In this document: in pieces, positions 38,043-46,938 of the stretch
Numbering within the stretch: position 1 is the first letter of the stretch
How the letters are laid out: each line of letters opens with the position of its first letter
Assembly (NCBI RefSeq): GCF_003336755.1
Contig: NZ_QMDI01000006.1
Coordinates: 124,001-188,000 of the forward strand
DNA: 64,000 nt
Source of the DNA: Elioraea thermophila (ex Habib et al. 2022)
GTDB lineage: Bacteria > Pseudomonadota > Alphaproteobacteria > Acetobacterales > Acetobacteraceae
Direction: 5' to 3'
Program-made: the position numbers and the translations under genes
The notes under the pieces: generated by a model
Told to the model about the DNA's origin: nothing
The model's input: only the letters and a program-made list of their open reading frames with translations
Database searches by the model: none

Positions 38043-39299
38043 TCAGAGGATCTCGCTCCAGGGGATGAAGGCGACCGTCTCGCCGGGGACGAGGTCGGTG
38101 CGCGTCTCGGCGAGTTCGACGAGGCCGTCGGTGCGGGTGAGCGAGGAAATCAGCCCTGCCCCCTCGCGCGGGTAGTTGCGCGCCTCCAGCACCCCGTCCT
38201 CGGCGGCGGCGACGCTGACGCGCACGTACTCCCGCCGCCCGGCTTTCTTACGGTAGCGGAACGCGCTGCGCACGGGAAAGCGCAAGGGGGGCTTCGGCAC
38301 CGCTCCCGCAAGCAACAGCGCGAGCGGCTTGGCGACGTGGACGAAGGTGACCACCACCGCTGCCGGGTTGCCGGGAAGGCCGGCGAAGGCGGCGCGCCCG
38401 ATGCGGCCGAGGGCGACGGGGCGGCCCGGCTTGATCGCCAGCCGCCAGAAGTCGAGCCGACCCGCCGACTCCACGGCGGCCTTCACGTGATCCTCCTCGC
38501 CGGTGGAAACCCCGCCCGAGGTGAGGATCAGGTCGTGCGTTTCCCCGGCCGCGGCGAGCGCCCGGGCGACCGCCTCGCGCCGATCGGGCAGGATGCCGAG
38601 GTCGCTCACCGCGAAGCCGAGGCGGGCAAGCGCAGCCTGCAGGGTGAAGCGGTTGCTGTCGAACACCTGCTCTGGCGCGAGCGCGGTGCCGGGTTCGGCG
38701 AGCTCGTCGCCGGTCGAGAACACGGCAACACGCAGCCGCCTGCGGACCGGCAGGGCGGCGAAACCGAGCGCAGCCGCCATGCCGACATCCTGCGGGCGAA
38801 GCATGGTCCCGCGCGCGAGCGCCACCGTCCCTTTCGGCACGTCCTCGCCGGCGGCGCGCGCATTCGCCCCCCGCTTCAGACCCGGCGGCAGGCGCACCCG
38901 CCCGTCGGGCAGCACCTCCGCATCCTCCTGCATCATCACCGTATCCGCCCCCTCCGGCATCGGCGCGCCGGTGAAGATGCGGATGGCCTCGCCCGCCCGC
39001 AGCGGCCTGCCGAGCGCGCCACCCGCCGGCACCCGGCCCGTCACCGGCAGCACGGTGTCGGTGTCGGGCGCGAGATCGGCATGGCGCACCGCGTAGCCGT
39101 CCACCGCCGAGTTGGCGAACGGGGGCAGGTCGATCGGCGCGATCAGGTCCTCGGCCAGGATCCGCCCCACCGCCGCACGCAGGGGCACGGTCTCGACGCC
39201 CGTCAGCGGAACGAGACGCTCGCGCAACGCCGCCAGCGCGGCATCCACCGACATCAGCGCGCCGCCGAAGGCGAAACAGTCGTCGGAGAGCTGCGCCAC
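38043..39299 (-). CDS. moeA: Molybdopterin molybdotransferase MoeA
   Basis: 418 residues from the GTG at 39299, chosen because alphaproteobacterial MoeA commonly begins with AQLSDDCFAFGG; an ATG at 39332 inside mobB is the alternative. Key blocks: FANSAVDGYAVR, IFTGAPMPEGADTVMMQED, FSTGDEL, SGGVSTGEEDHVK and GLPGNPAAV. MoeA inserts molybdate into adenylylated molybdopterin. It lies just downstream of mobB. Confidence 0.94.
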   Translation of the reverse strand: MAQLSDDCFAFGGALMSVDAALAALRERLVPLTGVETVPLRAAVGRILAEDLIAPIDLPPFANSAVDGYAVRHADLAPDTDTVLPVTGRVPAGGALGRPLRAGEAIRIFTGAPMPEGADTVMMQEDAEVLPDGRVRLPPGLKRGANARAAGEDVPKGTVALARGTMLRPQDVGMAAALGFAALPVRRRLRVAVFSTGDELAEPGTALAPEQVFDSNRFTLQAALARLGFAVSDLGILPDRREAVARALAAAGETHDLILTSGGVSTGEEDHVKAAVESAGRLDFWRLAIKPGRPVALGRIGRAAFAGLPGNPAAVVVTFVHVAKPLALLLAGAVPKPPLRFPVRSAFRYRKKAGRREYVRVSVAAAEDGVLEARNYPREGAGLISSLTRTDGLVELAETRTDLVPGETVAFIPWSEIL

Positions 39300-39303
39300 C
39301 GCC

Positions 39304-39822
39304 TCAGCCGACTGCGCGCGCGCGCCCCGCAAGCCCCGCCGAGCGGATGACGAAGTCGGCGATCGCGTCCACGTCGTCGAGAGGAAGGACGGGGCGATCG
39401 CAGTCCGGAACCGGCCCGTCGGAGGCGACGGCGCGGATCATGGCATCCTCGGGGAAGAGCGGCGGCTTGCCGGTCGCCGCACGCCAGACCTCGAGCTTGG
39501 GATGCGGGTTGCGCTTGAACCCCTCGACCAGGACGAGATCGACCGGCGAGAGGCGGGTGAGGAGGTCGGCGAGCGAAGGCTCCGGCGCACCGCGCAACTC
39601 GTGCATGAGCGCCCAGCGATTGGCCGAGGCGATCAGCACCTCCGTCGCCCCCGCACGACGGTGCTCGTAGCTGTCCTTGCCCGGCTGATCGATGTCGAAG
39701 GCGTGGTGCGCATGCTTGATGGTCGAGACCCGCAAGCCCCGTGCGATCAGGGCGGGGATCAGGCGGACGAGCAGCGTCGTCTTGCCCGAGCCGGACCAGC
39801 CGGTGATGCCGAAGATGGTCAT
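39304..39822 (-). CDS. mobB: MobB GTP-binding Moco adaptor
   Basis: 172 residues. P-loop GWSGSGKTT at residues 8-16, then STIKHAHHAFDID and LVLVEGFKR, the usual MobB motifs. MobB assists MobA in forming the MGD cofactor, although it is not strictly essential in E. coli. It is followed four bases later by moeA, and preceded by the FDH gamma gene on the same strand (73-base gap). Confidence 0.93.
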   Translation of the reverse strand: MTIFGITGWSGSGKTTLLVRLIPALIARGLRVSTIKHAHHAFDIDQPGKDSYEHRRAGATEVLIASANRWALMHELRGAPEPSLADLLTRLSPVDLVLVEGFKRNPHPKLEVWRAATGKPPLFPEDAMIRAVASDGPVPDCDRPVLPLDDVDAIADFVIRSAGLAGRARAVG

Positions 39823-39895
39823 GGATCGAACAAGCAGCCGGCGGGGAGCACCCCGCCGGCCATGTCGAGACGGAACGGAGGAGGACGGGTGGCGA

Positions 39896-40948
39896 TCAGT
39901 CCGCGCCCGCCCCTTTGGCGCCCGCCGGCAGCGAGGCCTTGCGCGTCGGGTTCATCACCTCGTCCACCCACAGGCTGTGGTGCTCCTTTGCCCAATTCAG
40001 GTCGACCTTGCCCGAGCCCATGGCGGAGAAAGCGCCCTCCATGCCGAGCGTGCCGATGTAGATGTGGGCGAGGATGAGCGCGATCATCACGAAGCCGACG
40101 ATGCCGTGGATCTGGGTCGCGAGCTGCATCCCGTAGACGTCGGTGGCGATGAACTGGAACGGAAACATCTTGATGAAGCCCGTCACCGCGATCGCCGCGC
40201 CGCCCAGCACGGTGGTCCAGAACACGATCTTTTGCCCGGCGTTGAACTTCTTCGCCGGCGGGTGCGCGTGCCCGACGAGGCCGCCCCCCTTGGCGAGCCA
40301 CTCCAGGTCGGTCGAATCCGGAAGGTTCCGGTGCACCCACAGCAACAGGATCAGCACCACGCCCAGGGTGAAGGGGAAACCGAGGAAGTTGTGCGCGACC
40401 TTGGCCCATTCGGACCAGGCGGTGAAGGCTTCGGGCCCGATCAGCGGCAGCAGGACATGCCGGCCGAAGCTGATGTTGAGCCCCGTGATGGCGAGCACGA
40501 TGAAGGTGGAGGCGGTGAGCCAGTGCGCGAACCGCTCGACGCCGTCGAAACGTTGGATGTAGCGGCCCGAGGGCCCGGCGGCGATGCGGATGCGCCCGCG
40601 CACGAGATAGAACAGCGTGATCACCGCCAGCATGCCGAGGATGGCGACGGCACCCACCCATTTCATGGTCGATCGCCAAGCTTCCTGGAACTCCCGCCCG
40701 TGCGGCTGGATCAGCGTCGCCGCCTTCGGGTCGGGGATGGACACCCGCCCGACCAGTTCGCCGTGGCGGCCCTGCGGCTGCGTTTGCAGGTAGCGGAACA
40801 GGAGTTCCTCCTGCGCCGCGGCCGGCGAGGCGGGTGCGCCTTGCGCGAGGGCGGTGGAGGTGATGGCCGGTGCGGCGAAGATCGCCGCCCCGAGGCCGAG
40901 GGCGAACGCTACCGCCAGGGTGCGGAGCCGCCGTGCGAAGCTTGTCAT
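39896..40948 (-). CDS. Formate dehydrogenase gamma subunit, cytochrome b556
   Basis: 350 residues from the ATG at 40948. A signal sequence (about 1-36) and a short periplasmic segment precede a membrane helix near 95-115, then four helices of the Ni/Fe-hydrogenase/FDH-type cytochrome b fold with haem-ligand histidines in RFAHWLTA, KVAHNFLG, QIHGIVGF and LAHIYIGT. It anchors the FDH to the membrane and passes electrons to quinone. The gene lies 68 bases downstream of the beta subunit gene. Confidence 0.92.
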   Translation of the reverse strand: MTSFARRLRTLAVAFALGLGAAIFAAPAITSTALAQGAPASPAAAQEELLFRYLQTQPQGRHGELVGRVSIPDPKAATLIQPHGREFQEAWRSTMKWVGAVAILGMLAVITLFYLVRGRIRIAAGPSGRYIQRFDGVERFAHWLTASTFIVLAITGLNISFGRHVLLPLIGPEAFTAWSEWAKVAHNFLGFPFTLGVVLILLLWVHRNLPDSTDLEWLAKGGGLVGHAHPPAKKFNAGQKIVFWTTVLGGAAIAVTGFIKMFPFQFIATDVYGMQLATQIHGIVGFVMIALILAHIYIGTLGMEGAFSAMGSGKVDLNWAKEHHSLWVDEVMNPTRKASLPAGAKGAGAD

Positions 40949-41016
40949 GCGGTCATTCCTCCCGCGTCGAGACGAAGGCGGCGGAAGCCGGGGCTTCCGC
41001 CGCGCCATCGGGCCGA

Positions 41017-41613
41017 TCAGCCCGACACCATGTCCTTGTACGCCGTGCGCCACCCCCAGGCGCCCGAGCCGTAGCCGCGCGTGGTCACGCGTTCGGCGTA
41101 GATCTGGGCGATGATCTCGCCGTCGCCGGCGAGCAGCGCCTTGGTCGAGCACATCTCGGCGCAGATCGGCAGCTTGCCTTCGGCAAGCCGGTTCGAGCCG
41201 TACTTCGCGTATTCGGCCGGGGTGTTGTCCGCCTCCGGCCCGCCGGCGCAGTAGGTGCACTTGTCCATCTTGCCGCGGCTGCCGAAGTTGCCGAGGCGCG
41301 GATACTGCGGCGCGCCGAACGGGCAGGCGTAGAAGCAGTAGCCGCAACCGATGCACAGGTCCTTCGAGTGCAGCACCACGCCATCCGCCGTGGTGTAGAA
41401 GCAATCCACCGGGCAGACCGCGGCGCAGGGCGCGTCGGTGCAGTGCATGCACGCCATGGAGATCGACCGTTCGCCCGGCTTGCCGTCGTTGATGGTGACG
41501 ACGCGCCGGCGGTTGATGCCCCAGGGTACCTCGTGCTCGTTCTTGCAGGCCGTGACGCAGGCGTTGCACTCGATGCAGCGATCCGCGTCGCAGAGGAACT
41601 TCATGCGGGCCAT
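41017..41613 (-). CDS. Formate dehydrogenase beta (iron-sulfur) subunit
   Basis: 198 residues with four ferredoxin-like Cys groups, starting CIECNACVTAC, then CMHCTDAPCAAVCP, CIGCGYCFYACP and CTYC with a final CAEMC. These would hold four [4Fe-4S] clusters that move electrons from the catalytic subunit to the cytochrome b. It has no signal of its own and is probably carried out with the Tat-exported alpha subunit. It lies 25 bases downstream of alpha. Confidence 0.93.
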   Translation of the reverse strand: MARMKFLCDADRCIECNACVTACKNEHEVPWGINRRRVVTINDGKPGERSISMACMHCTDAPCAAVCPVDCFYTTADGVVLHSKDLCIGCGYCFYACPFGAPQYPRLGNFGSRGKMDKCTYCAGGPEADNTPAEYAKYGSNRLAEGKLPICAEMCSTKALLAGDGEIIAQIYAERVTTRGYGSGAWGWRTAYKDMVSG

Positions 41614-41638
41614 TGTCGCAACTCCTCCCTGAGCCCCG

Positions 41639-44593
41639 TCACGCCGCGCGGATCTGGCACAGCGTGCACTTCGTCTCCTGCATCGAGGTGACAGGATCGA
41701 AGCCGTAGGTGGTGACGGCGTTCACGCTCTCGCCGAGCACGATCGGGTCGGTGCCGGCGGGATACTTGCGCCGCTGGTCCTCGGTCATGAACCAGCCGGC
41801 GAAGTGGAACGGCATGAACGCCACGCCCTTGCCGACGCGTTCCGTCACGAGGGCCTTCACGCGGCAGGCCTTGCCCTGCGGCATCTCCGGACCCCAGACG
41901 AGGACCCACTGCCCGTCGCGGATGCCGCGCTCCGCCGCATCCTGCGGATTGATCTCGACGAACATGTCCTGCTGCAGTTCGGCCAGCCACTTGTTGGACC
42001 GCGTCTCCTCGCCACCCCCCTCGTATTCGACCAGGCGACCCGAGGTGAGCACGATCGGGAAGTCGCGGGCGACGTTCCGCTCCACGGCGAGTTGCTGCAC
42101 GGTGCGCCCGTAGTTGATGACACGGTGCGCCATGAAGTTGTCGCGCGTGGGGTACTTCGCGACGAGATCCGGGCGCGGGCTGTAGATCGGCTCGCGGTGC
42201 ACCGGGATCGGGTCTGGCAGGTTCCACGTGTTGGCGCGCGCCTTGGCGTTGCCGAAGGGCGAGCAGCCATGCTCGAGAGCGACGCGGATGATCCCGCCCG
42301 AGAGGTCAGTCGCCCAGGACACGCGATCGACGTTGTTGCCGCCGATCCGCTCGATCACCGCGCGCTCCTCGGCGGTGAGGTCCTTGTCCCAGCCGAGCCG
42401 CTTCAGAACGGCCATGGTGAACTCGGGGTAGCCGTCCTGGATCTCTGACCCTTTCGAGTAGGAGCCCTCGGCGAGAAGGCTGACGCCGTTGCGCTCGACG
42501 CCGAAGCGAGCACGGAACGTTCCGCCACCGTCCTTCACATGCAGGTGGGTGTTGTACAGGATGTGCGTGCCGGGATGGCGGATCTCCGGCTTGCCCCAGC
42601 ACGGCCAGGGCAAGCCGTAGTAGTCGCCGCGCACCTCCTCCGGCGCATCCGGCCCCGCACGCAGCGAAACGAGGTCGAAGTGCCGCTGGTTCCGCATGTG
42701 CGCTTTCAGCCGCTCGGGCGAGATGCCGGAGTAGCCCGTGCTCAGCGCGCCGCGGTTGATCTCGCGGAGCACGCTCTCCGGCTCCGGCACGCGGGCGCGG
42801 ACGGTGATGTTCTTGAACATCTCGTTCGCGAAACCGAGCTTCTCGGCCAGGCGATAGATCACCTCGTAGTCGTTCTTACTCTCGAAGATCGGCTCGACGA
42901 TCTTCTCGCCCCACTGCACCGAGCGGTTGGAGGCGGTGCGGCTGCCGTCGCACTCGAACTGGGTGCAAATCGGCAGCAGATAGGTGTTCTCCTTGCGGTT
43001 GTGCAGCACCGCGAAGGTCGTCGGGTGCGGGTCGGCGACGACGAGAAGGTCGAGCTTCTCGAGCGCGGCCACCGCCTCCGGCATGCGCACCACCGTATTG
43101 CCGCCGTGACCGAACACAACCATGCCGCGGTAGTTCGGCTGGCCTTCGGCGAGCTGGCGGGTGCCGTCCTTCACCGGATCGAGCAGCGTGGCGTCCATGT
43201 AGCGGGTGGTGGTGATGCCGGCCATCTCCATCATCCGCTTGCGTGTGGCGTCATCTGCCCCGGGCGGGCCGAAGCGACTGCGCATCCACTCGTAGTCGAC
43301 CTCCCACACGCGGCACCAGTGCCGCCACGCCCCCTCGTCGAGGCCGTAATAGGCGGGCAGCGTCGTCGTATCGAGGCCGAAATCGGTGGCACCCTGCACG
43401 TTGCAGTGGCCGCGGAAGATGTTCGCCCCGTTGCCGGCGCCGCCCACGTTGCCGGTGGCGAGCAGCAGGATGCAGGCCGCGCGCACGTTCGCCGTACCGA
43501 CCGTGTGCTGGGTCATGCCCATGCACCAGATCAGGGTGGCCGGCTTCTCCTTGGCGAACTTCTCCGCCACCCGACGGAGCTGAGCGCCCGGCACGCCGGT
43601 GACGCGCTCGACCTCCTCAGGGTTCCATTTGGCGACCTCCTTGCGCACCTCCTCCATGCCGTACACCCGCTGGCGGATGAACTCCTTGTCCTCCCAGCCG
43701 TTCTCAAAGATGTGCCACAGCATGCCCCAGAGCAGGGGGATGTCGGTGCCTGGGCGGAGGCGCACATACTCGGTCGCGTGCGCCGCGGTGCGGGTGAAGC
43801 GCGGGTCGATGACGATCAGGTTGGCGCGGTTCTTCTCCTTGCCCTGCAGCACGTGCTGCAGGCTGACCGGGTGCGCCTCCGCCGGGTTGCCGCCCATGAT
43901 GATCACGGTCTTGGCGTTGCGGATGTCGTTGTAGGAGTTGGTCTGCGCCCCGTAGCCCCAGGTGTTGGCAACGCCCGCCACCGTGGTCGAGTGGCAGATG
44001 CGCGCCTGGTGGTCGACATTGTTGGTGCCCCAGAAGGCGGCGAACTTGCGGAAGAGGTAGGCGCCCTCGTTGGAGAACTTCGCCGAGCCGAGGAAGAAGA
44101 CGGCGTCAGGACCGGATTCGTTGCGGATCCGCAGCAGCTTGTCGCCGATCTCGTCGATCGCCTGCGCCCAGGAGATCCGCTTCCACTGCCCGCCCTCGAG
44201 CTTCATCGGGTACTTCAGGCGGCGATCGCCGTGCACGAGCTCGCGCACCGCCGCGCCCTTCGCGCAGTGCGTGCCTCGGTTGATCGGGCTCTCCCAGGAG
44301 GGCTCCTGCCCGACCCACACGCCGTTCTGCACCTCGGCCGTCACCGTGCAGCCGACCGAGCAGTGCGTGCAGATGTTCTTCTTGATCTCGACCCGCACGC
44401 CGGGCTGCATCGGCCCAGCTTCGGCCTTCCTCACCGTACCGGCGCTGAGCGCGCCGAGGGCGGCGAGGCCACCAGCAGCCACCCCCGAACGCCGCAGGAA
44501 GGCGCGGCGATCGAGCACGCCGGACGAGAGGGCGGCGACCGAAGCGGCCAACCCGCCGCGCGCGGCCTGAGCGTCACTGCGCTTGATCAGCAT
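41639..44593 (-). CDS. Formate dehydrogenase alpha (Mo/W-bis-MGD) catalytic subunit
   Basis: 984 residues. A Tat signal has RRAFLRRSG at residues 29-37. A [4Fe-4S] motif is formed by Cys75, Cys78, Cys82 and Cys110. Cys200 in DHQARICHSTT occupies the metal-ligand position that is selenocysteine in E. coli FDH-N, so this is a Sec-independent enzyme. Its His neighbour is conserved. The long C-terminal molybdopterin-dinucleotide-binding domain follows. It oxidises formate to CO2 in the periplasm. The local molybdenum cofactor genes serve it. Confidence 0.95.
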   Translation of the reverse strand: MLIKRSDAQAARGGLAASVAALSSGVLDRRAFLRRSGVAAGGLAALGALSAGTVRKAEAGPMQPGVRVEIKKNICTHCSVGCTVTAEVQNGVWVGQEPSWESPINRGTHCAKGAAVRELVHGDRRLKYPMKLEGGQWKRISWAQAIDEIGDKLLRIRNESGPDAVFFLGSAKFSNEGAYLFRKFAAFWGTNNVDHQARICHSTTVAGVANTWGYGAQTNSYNDIRNAKTVIIMGGNPAEAHPVSLQHVLQGKEKNRANLIVIDPRFTRTAAHATEYVRLRPGTDIPLLWGMLWHIFENGWEDKEFIRQRVYGMEEVRKEVAKWNPEEVERVTGVPGAQLRRVAEKFAKEKPATLIWCMGMTQHTVGTANVRAACILLLATGNVGGAGNGANIFRGHCNVQGATDFGLDTTTLPAYYGLDEGAWRHWCRVWEVDYEWMRSRFGPPGADDATRKRMMEMAGITTTRYMDATLLDPVKDGTRQLAEGQPNYRGMVVFGHGGNTVVRMPEAVAALEKLDLLVVADPHPTTFAVLHNRKENTYLLPICTQFECDGSRTASNRSVQWGEKIVEPIFESKNDYEVIYRLAEKLGFANEMFKNITVRARVPEPESVLREINRGALSTGYSGISPERLKAHMRNQRHFDLVSLRAGPDAPEEVRGDYYGLPWPCWGKPEIRHPGTHILYNTHLHVKDGGGTFRARFGVERNGVSLLAEGSYSKGSEIQDGYPEFTMAVLKRLGWDKDLTAEERAVIERIGGNNVDRVSWATDLSGGIIRVALEHGCSPFGNAKARANTWNLPDPIPVHREPIYSPRPDLVAKYPTRDNFMAHRVINYGRTVQQLAVERNVARDFPIVLTSGRLVEYEGGGEETRSNKWLAELQQDMFVEINPQDAAERGIRDGQWVLVWGPEMPQGKACRVKALVTERVGKGVAFMPFHFAGWFMTEDQRRKYPAGTDPIVLGESVNAVTTYGFDPVTSMQETKCTLCQIRAA

Positions 44594-44624
44594 CTTTCAC
44601 TCCTCCCCGTTCGCGACCGCGGCG

Positions 44625-44831
44625 TCAACGCTCGTAGCGGTTGGTGCGGTAGAACGCCTGCACGTGCGGCGAGTTCGGCTGGTAGCGGGCCCGCCGCTTC
44701 TCTTCCCGGCTCTCGCGCGCCTGGGCCGGCGTCGCACCGCCGAACGGCGCGGCGACCGCCGCCGCCCCGGCCACGCCGAGCCCGCGCAGGAAACGACGCC
44801 GCGCCTCGCCCTTCTCGATCGCCTCGCTCAT
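44625..44831 (-). CDS. Formate dehydrogenase-region Tat-target small protein
   Basis: 68 residues from the ATG at 44831, with GGGAGAG upstream; this fits the usual length of about 66. The N-terminal ARRRFLRGLGVAGAAAVAA is a twin-arginine signal, followed by a short charged tail. Such proteins occur immediately upstream of FDH alpha in many proteobacteria (the formate dehydrogenase region TAT target family). Their role is not known. It lies 31 bases upstream of alpha. Confidence 0.85.
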   Translation of the reverse strand: MSEAIEKGEARRRFLRGLGVAGAAAVAAPFGGATPAQARESREEKRRARYQPNSPHVQAFYRTNRYER

Positions 44832-44933
44832 CGCTCTCTCCCACCTCTCCTGCCTTTCCCGATTCGCCGGGTCGGGCATTTTCGCTCCCATCCTCACCAT
44901 CCGACGCGGCGCGCCGGACGCATTTGATCCAGA

Positions 44934-45539
44934 TCAAGCCGGCAGCGCCAAGGCCTCCGTCTCGATCGTGATGAACTGCCCGCCGAGCGCCCCCACCGCG
45001 CGGTAGAACCGCGCCACCTTCGCCTTTTCGAGGTCGGCAAAGAACCGCGCGGCCCAGGGCCGCAGATGCCGCTCGAAAAACCGTCCGTCCTCGCCCGCCG
45101 GGGCCGGGAACGTGCCGTCGATCAACCCCGCCATCACCTCGCACAGCGCGCCGATGTGATCTTCAGGTTCGGCGACACCGTCCGCACGGGCGATGCCGAG
45201 CCGCGCGAGATCGCCGCGCAGCCGCGCAAGCGGCCTCTCGTGCAGGAACCCCGTGAGATAGTAGCTCGCATAGGGCAGCAGCTCGCCCCGACCGATGCCG
45301 ATGAAGAGATCGAAGAACTCGCGCTCGACCGCCTCGGCCGTCGTGGCCTCGGCAGCCTCGGCCAGCCGGCCGAGCGCGGCACCCACCGGGGTCGTGTCGC
45401 CGGCAAGACCGGCGAGGCGTGACAGGAGGTCGCCGCCCGGGGCCTGCACGAGCAAGGTGGCGAGCAGCCGATAGAGCCGCGCTCGGCCAAGATCGGCCTC
45501 GTCCGCCGCGCAACACCCGACTGGCGATTCGACTCCCAC
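44934..45539 (-). CDS. TorD/DmsD-type chaperone for formate dehydrogenase
   Basis: 201 residues from a GTG at 45539; the start is uncertain because the frame is open further upstream. All-helical TorD-like fold with LYRLLATLLVQAPGG, the EREFFDLFIGIGRGELLPYAS block and the EPEDHIGALCEVMAGLI motif characteristic of redox-enzyme maturation chaperones. Such proteins bind the Tat signal of the catalytic subunit and hold it until the cofactor is inserted. It lies between the Tat-target protein and DUF3306 genes. Confidence 0.83.
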   Translation of the reverse strand: MGVESPVGCCAADEADLGRARLYRLLATLLVQAPGGDLLSRLAGLAGDTTPVGAALGRLAEAAEATTAEAVEREFFDLFIGIGRGELLPYASYYLTGFLHERPLARLRGDLARLGIARADGVAEPEDHIGALCEVMAGLIDGTFPAPAGEDGRFFERHLRPWAARFFADLEKAKVARFYRAVGALGGQFITIETEALALPA

Positions 45540-45708
45540 CGTCTTCGTTCCCGTTCGTGCGGACCGTCGGGTGCTCCCTTCCCGCGATCCTTTTCGGGAC
45601 TCTAGGCGCACCGACGAAGTCTTGCCAAGAGCCCTTCCTCGCGGGCGCGTGATCGCAGTGCAGCAAAATCCCGATCGAAACGGTCGGGCTCGCCGGGGTC
45701 TTCCCCCT

Positions 45709-46434
45709 TCACACCGGCAGGGCGCCGCCGTGGCGACGCGGCAGCGAAGCAGGCGGCGGGGATTGCTCGGCTTCCGGTGCTGCGGCTGTACCCTCCGCCG
45801 ATGCCGACGCATCGCCCGTGGTCGAGCCGGGCTGGTCAGGCTCCGCCTGGGCCGCGAGGGGAGGGGGAGGCGGCGCGCCGGGCGGGCGGACCGGGTCGAG
45901 GAGATCGCGACGGTCCTCGGCGGCGGCCAGCGAAGCGGGGGCCTCGGCCTCGGCCTCGGCCTCGGCCTCCGCCTCCCCCCTCACCGGCGGCGACGGCGAC
46001 AACATCCGCTCGACGAGGGCACGAATCGCCGGGGTCTCGCCCACCCCTTCGAGGAAGTCGGGCACCCCCCCCGGCGTGTTCCAGTCCCACGCGTAGTCGG
46101 CAGGGCCGATGAAGTCGCGGATGGTCGGATCGAGCGACCAGACCCGGCGCAGCGCGGCGTTTCGCAGGGCTGCCGGCACGCCCTTGCGGAAGAAGATGGA
46201 GATGTCGGTCTCGGCCGTGATCTCCTCGATCCTCGGCAGCGACTCGAGGTCGATCGGCTCCTCCTCGGTCGCGTGCGGCGGCGCCGTCCCGGAAGGGGCT
46301 TCGGTGGGTGGCGGCTCCGCCGGTTCCGGCTCGACCGGAAGGCCCTCGCGCGCCGCCCTCTTGCGGCGCGACCAGCGGGCGAGGAAGCCCTCGCCCCGGC
46401 CCTCCCCCGCCTCGATCTCCCTCTCCTCAGCCAT
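45709..46434 (-). CDS. DUF3306 protein of the FDH locus
   Basis: 241 residues from the ATG at 46434. The N terminus GFLARWSRRK and the central region (DLESLPRIEEITAETDISIFFRKGVPAALRNAALRR, then WNTPGGVPDF) are typical of DUF3306. The C-terminal third is a low-complexity Glu/Ala/Pro tail containing an EA dipeptide run encoded by a DNA repeat. Found only near FDH genes in proteobacteria; the role is unknown, probably assembly. Overlaps DUF3305 by eight bases. Confidence 0.83.
   Translation of the reverse strand: MAEEREIEAGEGRGEGFLARWSRRKRAAREGLPVEPEPAEPPPTEAPSGTAPPHATEEEPIDLESLPRIEEITAETDISIFFRKGVPAALRNAALRRVWSLDPTIRDFIGPADYAWDWNTPGGVPDFLEGVGETPAIRALVERMLSPSPPVRGEAEAEAEAEAEAPASLAAAEDRRDLLDPVRPPGAPPPPPLAAQAEPDQPGSTTGDASASAEGTAAAPEAEQSPPPASLPRRHGGALPV
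45941..45976. repeat. Hexanucleotide repeat inside the DUF3306 gene
   Basis: Four perfect GCCTCG units and two GCCTCC units in tandem. They encode an (EA)n run on the minus strand. The repeat keeps frame when whole units are gained or lost and could vary in length between strains. Confidence 0.85.
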
Positions 46435-46936
46435 CCTCGTCCACGATCTTCGGCCGCGCGGCCAGCGCCTCGGGGTCGGCACGATCGCGCTTGCGCTTGA
46501 AGAACCTCCGCTCGCGATGATGCAGCGCAACGAAGGCCTCCAGCGTCTCGCGGATCGGCCCCGGCATCGGCACCGGCTCGATGATGTCGGAGGAACCCAC
46601 ACTCACCAGGCTTTCCGCCTCGCCGGCATCGGCCAGCACGCGGTGCAGTTCCACCCCCGGTTCGTCGAGCGTGGCGCGCAGCACCACCCACAGCACCGGC
46701 CGCCCGCTCTCCAGGTTCGCCTTGTAGCCGGGCGTGTCGGAGGCGGCGAGTTCGAGCTCCGTCTGCCCCGCGATGTAGGCGGTGACGTCGCCCTCGCGGC
46801 GCAGCACCGTCCACGGCGCGGCGACGGTGGGGGCAGGCAGCACGGCGACGGGGACCCAGAGGTGATCGACCCACGGGCTCCGCGCCGCCCTCTTCTCCAC
46901 CACGACCGAGACGGGAAGACGAAGGAAGCGATCCAT
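46427..46936 (-). CDS. DUF3305 protein of the FDH locus
   Basis: 169 residues. The start LPVSVVVEKRAARSPWVDHLWVPV and the YKANLESGRPVLWVVLR block match DUF3305. It ends in a basic tail (RERRFFKRKR). It overlaps DUF3306 and starts two bases after the DUF6352 stop, so these genes are cotranslated. Known only by association with formate dehydrogenase; function not established. Confidence 0.85.
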   Translation of the reverse strand: MDRFLRLPVSVVVEKRAARSPWVDHLWVPVAVLPAPTVAAPWTVLRREGDVTAYIAGQTELELAASDTPGYKANLESGRPVLWVVLRATLDEPGVELHRVLADAGEAESLVSVGSSDIIEPVPMPGPIRETLEAFVALHHRERRFFKRKRDRADPEALAARPKIVDEDG

Positions 46937-46938
46937 CG

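Noticed and set aside
43990-43998. Possible selenocysteine codon in formate dehydrogenase alpha
   Set aside because: The metal-ligand position (residue 200) is an ordinary Cys codon and the frame has no internal TGA, so no Sec insertion is needed.
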